Shown: piece by piece, positions 6,751 through 11,485 of the stretch
How the letters are laid out: every line of letters begins with the position of its first letter
How positions within the stretch are numbered: the stretch's first letter is position 1
Assembly (NCBI GenBank): GCA_019090225.1
Contig: JAHRWI010000077.1
Coordinates: 1 to 11,485 of the forward strand
DNA: 11,485 bases
Source: Porticoccaceae bacterium
GTDB lineage: Bacteria > Pseudomonadota > Gammaproteobacteria > Pseudomonadales > Porticoccaceae
Direction of reading: 5' to 3'
Program-made: the position numbers and the translations under genes
The notes under the pieces: model-generated
What the model was told of the DNA's origin: nothing
What the model saw: the letters and a program-made list of their open reading frames with translations, nothing else
Database searches by the model: none

Positions 6751-6780
6751 AGTCTCTATAAGAAGTAGTCTCTATAAGAA
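6751..6780. repeat. Tandem repeat of two 16-bp units
   Basis: AGTCTCTATAAGAA occurs at 6751-6764 and 6767-6780, a 16-bp period, about 75-105 bp upstream of the SDR start. Two direct half-sites at this spacing could bind a regulator on adjacent turns of the helix. Nothing in the window identifies the protein. Confidence 0.6.
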
Positions 6781-6850
6781 ATATCGTCGCGCAGCATAAA
6801 CCACGGCTTTGATTAATTCTATGCACAGCCGAGCGATCAATCGCTCACAA

Positions 6851-6890
6851 TAAAAAACGGCGCATCTGTGATCCTTAAGACACGCCGTTT
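6851..6890 (-). terminator. Rho-independent terminator of the amidohydrolase gene
   Basis: On the minus strand AAACGGCG (6890-6883) pairs with CGCCGTTT (6862-6855) around a 20-nt loop, and the second arm runs into a TTTTTT tract. It lies 65 bp after the amidohydrolase stop (6955). The loop is longer than usual, but an inner TGT/ACA pairing could shorten it. It separates that gene from the SDR-led series. Confidence 0.75.
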
Positions 6891-6954
6891 ATAGTTGTCA
6901 AATGCAACAGGCCTGGGATGAGAGTTTCACTCCCTCCTCTTTGTAGGCTACTTA

Positions 6955-8697
6955 CTAGCCCTCCGCTACCTGCCAGTTGGTGGCAGGCTGATTACTGGCT
7001 TTACCAAAGCGCAGCAACTGGCCTGGGGTGGCATCGGTACACTCGCCATCTTTAAAGGTAACGGTTCCGTTGACCATAATATAGCGATAGCCCTCTGCAT
7101 ATTGAACCAGGCGCCAGGCACCACCGGGGAAGTCGTATTTTACTTCGGGTCTGTCCGGCGTGATCTTAAGGTTTTGATAATCGTAGACCAGAATATCTGC
7201 TGGCGCGCCGACCACCAGAGTGCCTCTATCCTTAAAACCCGCGCATTGTGCTGGCATTGCCGAGAGTCGGTAGTGGGCTTCCTCAAGGCTGATCATGCCA
7301 TCACGACGTACCATATTTATCAGGAACTCGGTGGGGTATTTACCTGCAGTAATAAATTTAGTATGGGCACCACCGTCCGACACACCGGGAATCGTGAAAT
7401 CGGCATCGAGGATTTCCTTGTTATACCCGGGATGTTCATTAAAGGAACGGTGCCAAAAAATGGTTTTAAGATCCTCGCTGACAATCAGATCAAGTAGCGC
7501 ATCAATAACATGCTTACCCTGAATCTCCGCCAGCTCAGATACGTACTTACCCTCGTATTGTTTGTTTTCCGCGAGGAAGGTTTTATCAATTTTATAATCT
7601 TCCACCGGTCCGGTGATTGACGGTATCTTGCCCGCATCGAATTGATTACGCAGATACTGTCGATTCACTTCATCCTGCATCGCCGTTATGCGCTCCTCGA
7701 CGGTGCCCAGGGTAACCGTGCGCCAGGCTCGACTGCCATCCAGCAAGTTATATTCATCGAAGGAAAAATATTCCTCATTGCCATTGAAGATAGCCATGCC
7801 CCAGATATTTTCGTTGCCCCGGGCGCGGGTGCGGTGCAGCCAGCCCATAATTTTGCGGAAGGAACCGGGCACTTTGTCGTGGGACTGAACGGCATTGTAA
7901 AGAATCGGCTTGTCCGCCACTTGAGCTAGCTTCTCAACAAAACGCAATCCACCGGTTTGAGTGAGCTGTATAGCACCTTCATCTCGGCGCGCCAGGACCT
8001 CAGCAAAAGCCAGACACAGGTCATCCGACATCTCATCGGTGACCATAGGTGTGCCATCGTAATCACGTTGTGCGGAAGCCTTACCCAGGCGCTGTACCGA
8101 CCAGCCACAGCCTCCGGCGTCGAGACCTTCTTCGAGCAAGCGACACATCTCTTTTATTTCTTCCGGCGTAGGTTCACGGTTTTTAGCATCCTCCAAACCC
8201 ATCACGGTAATCATAATGGGGCTGATGGGCACGTAACTCAGCACATTGATACCCAACGGAATTCGTTCCAGATGATCCAGCCACTCGGGAAAGGTTTCCC
8301 AATCCCAGTTCATGCCAAGTTTCATGGACTCAAAGGGAATAGCCTCAACCCGGGACATCATTAACATCGCCCGCTCCCGTAACTCAGGCGCAATGGGCGC
8401 GAAGCCAAAACCACAATTACCGATGGCGATAGAGGTCACGCCATGCCAGCCAGATAAGGTTGCATAGGGGTCCCATTGAATCTGGGCGTCGTAGTGCGTA
8501 TGCAAGTCGACGAAGCCGGGACATACATGCAGACCCTTGGCATCGATGACATTCAAGGCAAAGGCAGGATCGAGCTTGCCGTCGCGATCTATCTCGGTGA
8601 TAAAGCCATCCTTGATGCCAATATCGCCGACAAACCGGGATGCCTGGGAGCCATCAAAAACCACACCGCCTTTGATGATTGTGTCAAACTGAGCCAT
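6955..8697 (-). CDS. D-aminoacylase-like amidohydrolase (N-acyl-D-amino-acid deacylase family)
   Basis: This 580-aa protein belongs to the amidohydrolase superfamily, closest in layout to N-acyl-D-amino-acid deacylases, which hydrolyse an amide with a zinc-activated water. A small beta domain (IIKGGVVFDGS, residues 7-17) precedes the metal motif FVDLHTHYD with His66 and His68. GNCGFG follows with Cys95, the family's Cys ligand, and the catalytic Asp is Asp441 in VSDGGAH. The C-terminal beta strands include GAPADILVYD and MVNGTVTFKDGE. By eye the two further histidine ligands of D-aminoacylase are not kept: the expected segments read GAIQLTQTGG and PILYNAVQSHD, so this is a divergent branch and the substrate may not be an N-acyl-D-amino acid. 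Other cyclic amides or imides are possible. A perfect AGGAGG is 5 nt before ATG. The gene has its own terminator, 103 bp after the LLM gene. Confidence 0.88.
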   Translation of the reverse strand: MAQFDTIIKGGVVFDGSQASRFVGDIGIKDGFITEIDRDGKLDPAFALNVIDAKGLHVCPGFVDLHTHYDAQIQWDPYATLSGWHGVTSIAIGNCGFGFAPIAPELRERAMLMMSRVEAIPFESMKLGMNWDWETFPEWLDHLERIPLGINVLSYVPISPIMITVMGLEDAKNREPTPEEIKEMCRLLEEGLDAGGCGWSVQRLGKASAQRDYDGTPMVTDEMSDDLCLAFAEVLARRDEGAIQLTQTGGLRFVEKLAQVADKPILYNAVQSHDKVPGSFRKIMGWLHRTRARGNENIWGMAIFNGNEEYFSFDEYNLLDGSRAWRTVTLGTVEERITAMQDEVNRQYLRNQFDAGKIPSITGPVEDYKIDKTFLAENKQYEGKYVSELAEIQGKHVIDALLDLIVSEDLKTIFWHRSFNEHPGYNKEILDADFTIPGVSDGGAHTKFITAGKYPTEFLINMVRRDGMISLEEAHYRLSAMPAQCAGFKDRGTLVVGAPADILVYDYQNLKITPDRPEVKYDFPGGAWRLVQYAEGYRYIMVNGTVTFKDGECTDATPGQLLRFGKASNQPATNWQVAEG

Positions 8698-8702
8698 GAA
8701 TA

Positions 8703-8708
8703 CCTCCT
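8703..8708 (-). promoter_or_regulatory. Ribosome binding site of the amidohydrolase gene
   Basis: A perfect AGGAGG on the minus strand is 5 nt before the ATG at 8697. It is the strongest such site in the window and fixes the start. Confidence 0.75.
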
Positions 8709-8710
8709 AA

Positions 8711-8790
8711 TATGATCCTATTTATATTAAATATATATTATTATCAATAAGTTATAAGTAATTTTTAATGTTCTTTATGACAATAATTCT
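8711..8790 (-). promoter_or_regulatory. AT-rich stretch, possible promoter of the amidohydrolase gene
   Basis: This is the most AT-rich part of the window. On the minus strand TTGATA followed 17 nt later by TAAATA could serve as -35 and -10, but such matches are easy to find in AT-rich DNA. It suggests that the amidohydrolase may be transcribed on its own as well as by read-through from the LLM gene. Confidence 0.3.
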
Positions 8791-8799
8791 CAGATGAAG

Positions 8800-9711
8800 C
8801 TACATACCGTCCACCGCCTCTTTAAAGCGCCGCGCCACATCGATATGTTGGTCTGGGGTCAAATCTGCGTACATAGTCCAGCAGGCAATATGAGTCGAAC
8901 CCAGGGCCTTATAGCCGGCTATCTCCTCGCACCATTCATCCGGCGAACGGAGTAATTTGTCTTCGGGCTTCTGATTCCATCCGGCTAGTACCTGAGCATT
9001 ATTCACCGTCACCCAGGATTCAATGCCAATCTCTGCCGCATCTCGTCCGGCTTCAGCGGCGTATTGGTGGAGCTTTTCAACCATGCGCTTACCGGCATCG
9101 TCGGGTTTAAAGAAGGCAAACCAGCCGTCTCCAATCCGGGCGATTCGCTTGATCATGGCATCGGCCCAGCCACCCATCCATATCGGCATCGGTTGCTGTA
9201 CCGGTAAGGGGTTAATGCCCGCATCGGTGATTTTGTCCCACTCACCGTCAAAGGTGATCAAATCGTTGCTCCACAGCAGCCGCATCAATTCCATTTGTTC
9301 TTCGATACGTTTACCACGGGTGCTGAAGTCCTGGCCTAGCCCCTCGTACTCGACCTGGTTCCAGCCGATGCCCAGACCCAGTCGCAAGCGGCCACCGCTG
9401 AGCACATCCACCTCCGCTGCCTGCTTGGCCAGCAGGGCGGTCTGGCGTTGAGGAGCAATAATAATGCCTGTTGCCAGCTCGATGGTTTTGGAAATCGCCG
9501 CCAGATAACCCATCAGCACAAAAGGCTCATGGAACTGAAATTCGTGGGTATAAGGCCCCCACAGCTCATGCTTGCTGGGGTCGGCCCCCAATACGTGGTC
9601 AAACACCACCAGATGATCGTAACCAAGCTCTTCAATCGCCTGGGTATAATCGCGCACCGCTACCGGGTCGGTGCCGATCTCGGTGATGGGAAAAATTGCA
9701 CCTACTTTCAT
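8800..9711 (-). CDS. LLM-class (luciferase-like) oxidoreductase, F420-dependent type
   Basis: This 303-aa TIM-barrel protein of the bacterial luciferase-like superfamily resembles the group annotated as F420-dependent oxidoreductases of the Rv2161c type. It starts MKVGAIFPITEIG, then has AIEELGYDHLVVFDHVLG, ELATGIIIAPQRQTALLAKQAAEVDVLSGGRLRLGLGIGWNQVEYEGLG (78-126), RGKRIEEQMELMRLLW (132-147), PMPIWMGG (174-181) and RIARIGDGW (189-197). These are the usual core segments, and the length is full. Members use reduced F420 or FMN; which one cannot be told from the sequence alone. The likely role is a two-electron reduction or an oxygenation of the pathway substrate. AAGGAAAAG precedes the ATG. 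It diverges from the SDR at 9991 across a 279-bp regulatory gap. Confidence 0.87.
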   Translation of the reverse strand: MKVGAIFPITEIGTDPVAVRDYTQAIEELGYDHLVVFDHVLGADPSKHELWGPYTHEFQFHEPFVLMGYLAAISKTIELATGIIIAPQRQTALLAKQAAEVDVLSGGRLRLGLGIGWNQVEYEGLGQDFSTRGKRIEEQMELMRLLWSNDLITFDGEWDKITDAGINPLPVQQPMPIWMGGWADAMIKRIARIGDGWFAFFKPDDAGKRMVEKLHQYAAEAGRDAAEIGIESWVTVNNAQVLAGWNQKPEDKLLRSPDEWCEEIAGYKALGSTHIACWTMYADLTPDQHIDVARRFKEAVDGM

Positions 9712-9990
9712 ATCTTTTCCTTATTCTTTATTAATGGCTATTTAAGACCTTTTCAAAATACCTGAGTACTCGAGCATCAAAGGGATTGGGATATCCAAAG
9801 TGCTGCGATAACACAGCGCTGGGATATCAAATTTCTTTTATGTCACCTAAAGATAGTCTAGTCTGTTTTCAAGACGTAGCAGCATTTATAGCCCAGCTCC
9901 GGGCAAAAAAATAAAAACTGTTGGCGACCATAACCGGTAAAGGGGTATTTACGCCGACAAAGAAGCACTTAAAAAAGCAGGTAAAAAGCT
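9712..9990. other. 279-bp divergent intergenic region between LLM and SDR genes
   Basis: No gene is seen. GGGATATC occurs twice 33 bp apart (9788-9795 and 9821-9828), about three helical turns. Between them is an imperfect inverted repeat AGTGCTG/CAGCGCT (9799-9805 and 9814-9820) with one mismatch. TTATGTCA (9838-9845) and TAGTCTAGTCT (9854-9864) repeat sequence found in the other intergenic regions. This is a plausible shared control region for the two divergent units. Confidence 0.5.
9788..9828. promoter_or_regulatory. GGGATATC direct repeats flanking an imperfect dyad
   Basis: The two GGGATATC copies start 33 bp apart, placing them on the same face of the helix, and enclose the AGTGCTG/CAGCGCT dyad. 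The arrangement looks like regulator sites in a divergent promoter. No protein can be named. Confidence 0.35.
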
Positions 9991-10773
9991 ATGGCGAGAT
10001 TAGGGGATAAAGTGGCAATCATTACTGGCGCGGGCGTCGGTATTGGCCGAGCAACGGCTAAACTCTTTGCTCAGGAAGGCGCAAAAATTATTATCGCCGA
10101 GATGAATACAGACACTGGCGAAGCGGTGGCCGAAGAAATTCGTGGCAGTGGATCAGGGGCTCTTTTTATAGCCACTGATGTCACTGACTCAGCCAGCGTT
10201 GAACAGACCATCGCGCAAACCGTCAAGCATTTTGGTCGACTCGACGTCCTGCACAACTGCGCTGGCGGCTCCATTCCCGAGGATGCACCCATAGACACCG
10301 TAGATTGGGATGTATGGGATCACACCATGTCCCTGGATCTCAAGGGCACCATGCTGTGCTGCCGTTTTGCCATTCCGGCGATGATCCAATCTGGCGGCGG
10401 CTCCATCGTTAATATGTCGTCCGTGGTCGCCCTCCAGGGCACCAGCCTGCACGTCTACTCCACCGCAAAAGGTGGCATTATTTCTTTCACTAAATCCTTG
10501 GCCTCCAGTTATGCCAAAGAGGGCATCCGCGCGAATGCGATCTGCCCGGGCATTGTCCTGACCGATCGGGTTAAGGGCCGTTTCGGTGACAAACTCGACG
10601 AACTTGAATCCGGCGCAGGAAAGGTGCTCTCGACCTTTCGTATGGAGAAATACCCCTTCGGAGTCGGTCAGCCGGAAGATATTGCCAACGTCGCCTTATT
10701 TCTCGCCGCCGATGAATCTCGCATGGTTAATGGCTCATACATCAGTGCCGATGGCGGCATGTCTGCTTACTGA
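9991..10773 (+). CDS. Short-chain dehydrogenase/reductase (SDR), FabG-like
   Basis: This 260-aa classical SDR carries TGAGVGIG at 12-19, Glu37 after the second strand (IIIAEMN, which suggests NAD use), Asp63 in ATDVTD, NCAG at 89-92 in HNCAGGS, a serine pair at 143-144 in NMSSVVALQG, and Tyr156 and Lys160 in YSTAK. The C-terminal NGSYISADGG is the standard end of FabG-like enzymes. The Asn of the catalytic tetrad, usually in a VNLxG segment, is Asp116 here (SLDLKGT). It would catalyse an alcohol/ketone redox step, probably on an intermediate of the same pathway; the substrate is not predictable. The ribosome binding site is weak (AGG about 10 nt upstream). It is followed 78 bp later by the second LLM gene, probably in one transcript, and diverges from the first LLM gene. 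Confidence 0.92.
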   Translation: MARLGDKVAIITGAGVGIGRATAKLFAQEGAKIIIAEMNTDTGEAVAEEIRGSGSGALFIATDVTDSASVEQTIAQTVKHFGRLDVLHNCAGGSIPEDAPIDTVDWDVWDHTMSLDLKGTMLCCRFAIPAMIQSGGGSIVNMSSVVALQGTSLHVYSTAKGGIISFTKSLASSYAKEGIRANAICPGIVLTDRVKGRFGDKLDELESGAGKVLSTFRMEKYPFGVGQPEDIANVALFLAADESRMVNGSYISADGGMSAY

Positions 10774-10851
10774 ACCACCCACCTGGTTGTGCATCTACCT
10801 ATTGATAAACCAACTGTTCGCAACCCAGATAAATTATAGAAGGAAAAGAAT

Positions 10852-11454
10852 ATGAAATTAGGACTTAGCCTGGGCTACTCCGGGGCGCATATGAAGCTGC
10901 CAGTAAAAACTGTTCAGCTGGCAGAAAAACTGGGTTATGACTCGGTGTGGACCGCCGAAGCCTATGGCTCCGACGCCGTTTCTCCCCTGGGCTATCTGGC
11001 TGCCTGCACGGAGCGTATTCGCCTCGGGGCGGGCATATTACAAATCGCTGCACGCACGCCCACTGCCGCTGCCATGGCCATGGGCACAATCGACGCGCTG
11101 GCGGGTGGCAATCGCGCTATCGCCGGACTAGGCATGTCCGGCCCACAAATTGTCGAAGGCTGGTACGGCCAGCCCTGGGGTAAACCCTACTGGCGTCTGC
11201 GCGATTACGTCACCATTATGAAAAAAACCTTTAAACGAGAAGCCCCGGTCAGTCACGACGGACGAGAAATATCCCTACCTTTTACTGGCGAAGGTGCCAT
11301 GGGCATCGGCAAACCGCTCAAATCTATTCTCCATATGAATCCGGACATTCCCATCTGGCTAGGCACCGCTACCGAGACCAATGTGCGGCTGACAGCGGAA
11401 ATCGCCGATGGCTGGTTACCCCTCAATTTTGTGCCCGGCAGCATGAAGGTCTAC
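10852..11454 (+). CDS. LLM-class (luciferase-like) oxidoreductase, F420-dependent type, 3' truncated at contig end
   Basis: The first 201 residues of a second luciferase-like TIM-barrel oxidoreductase are present. It starts MKLGLSLGYSG, followed by VQLAEKLGYDSVWTAEAYGSDAVSPLGYLAACTERIRLGAGI (21-62), RTPTAAAMAMGTIDALAGGNRAIAGLGMSGPQIVEGWYGQPW (68-109), RLRDYVTIMKKTF (115-127) and IPIWLGTATETNVRLTAEIADGW (166-188). The pattern TAEAYGSDA with SGPQIVEGWYG resembles the F420-dependent groups of about 340 residues, so roughly 140 residues are missing. The open frame appears to run to a TGA at 11473-11475, but everything after Tyr201 (codons reading LSLIHI) is sequencing adapter, so that stop is artificial. 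AAGGA lies 7 nt before ATG. It differs clearly from the LLM protein at 8800-9711, so the two are not recent duplicates. Confidence 0.88.
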
Positions 11455-11485
11455 CTGTCTCTTATACACATCTGACGCTGCCGAC
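11455..11485. other. Nextera transposase adapter (assembly artefact)
   Basis: CTGTCTCTTATACACATCT (11455-11473) is the Tn5 mosaic end, and the following GACGCTGCCGAC (11474-11485) continues exactly into the Illumina Nextera read-1 adapter, read in reverse complement. It is library-construction sequence left untrimmed at a contig end and should be removed. Confidence 0.97.

Noticed and set aside
6676..6954. Replication origin or iteron origin, because of the DnaA boxes and tandem repeats
   Set aside because: Only two boxes, no initiator or dnaA/dnaN/parAB gene nearby, and the location fits a promoter upstream of a metabolic operon.
8711..8790. AT-rich region as an attachment site or mobile-element scar
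   Set aside because: No flanking repeats, integrase or tRNA gene; the high AT content fits an ordinary promoter region.
10773..10788. Terminator between the SDR and the second LLM gene (AACCA/TGGTT hairpin)
   Set aside because: The stem is only 5 bp, overlaps the stop codon and has no U-tract; the two genes are more likely co-transcribed.
11455..11473. Tn5 transposon end, suggesting an inserted mobile element
   Set aside because: The mosaic end is directly followed by the Illumina adapter tail at the very end of the contig, so it comes from library preparation, not from a natural transposon.

Overview
The window reads as a chromosomal piece of a Gram-negative proteobacterium, most likely a marine-type gammaproteobacterium. 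The evidence is an outer-membrane DUF1302 protein, Sec signal peptides, AGGAG/AGGGG ribosome binding sites and moderate GC with AT-rich intergenic DNA. The species cannot be named from this sequence. The right end is a contig end: the last 31 bases are Illumina Nextera transposase adapter, not genome.

Layout, left to right. A DUF1302 outer-membrane protein runs off the left edge on the minus strand. A 602-bp divergent intergenic region follows, with a dyad over a candidate -35 box and a GNRA-capped hairpin. A plus-strand secreted cyclase-family hydrolase (1289-2302) then converges on a strong hairpin (2351-2391). On the other side of that hairpin is a minus-strand series transcribed from 6675 down to 2444: SDR dehydrogenase, crotonase-fold enzyme, small four-helix membrane protein, secreted propeller-like protein, dienelactone hydrolase. 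Upstream of it, a 279-bp gap holds two perfect DnaA boxes in tandem, a second tandem repeat, and the terminator of the next gene. That gene is a 580-aa D-aminoacylase-like amidohydrolase (6955-8697, minus), preceded by a luciferase-like (LLM) oxidoreductase (8800-9711, minus). A second divergent promoter region (9712-9990) separates these from a plus-strand pair: an SDR (9991-10773) and a second LLM oxidoreductase cut by the contig end (10852-11454).

Taken together this looks like an accessory catabolic cluster for a hydrophobic or cyclic organic compound. The DUF1302 protein would sit at the outer membrane and the cyclase-type and propeller proteins in the periplasm. Two flavin/F420-type oxidoreductases and two SDRs would do redox steps, and three hydrolases (cyclase, dienelactone-hydrolase-like, amidohydrolase) would open rings or cleave amides or esters. 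A crotonase would handle a CoA-thioester step. The substrate cannot be read from the sequence. No transcriptional regulator, CoA ligase or acyl-CoA dehydrogenase lies in the window, so the pathway must continue outside it. I saw no tRNA, rRNA, CRISPR array or transposase.
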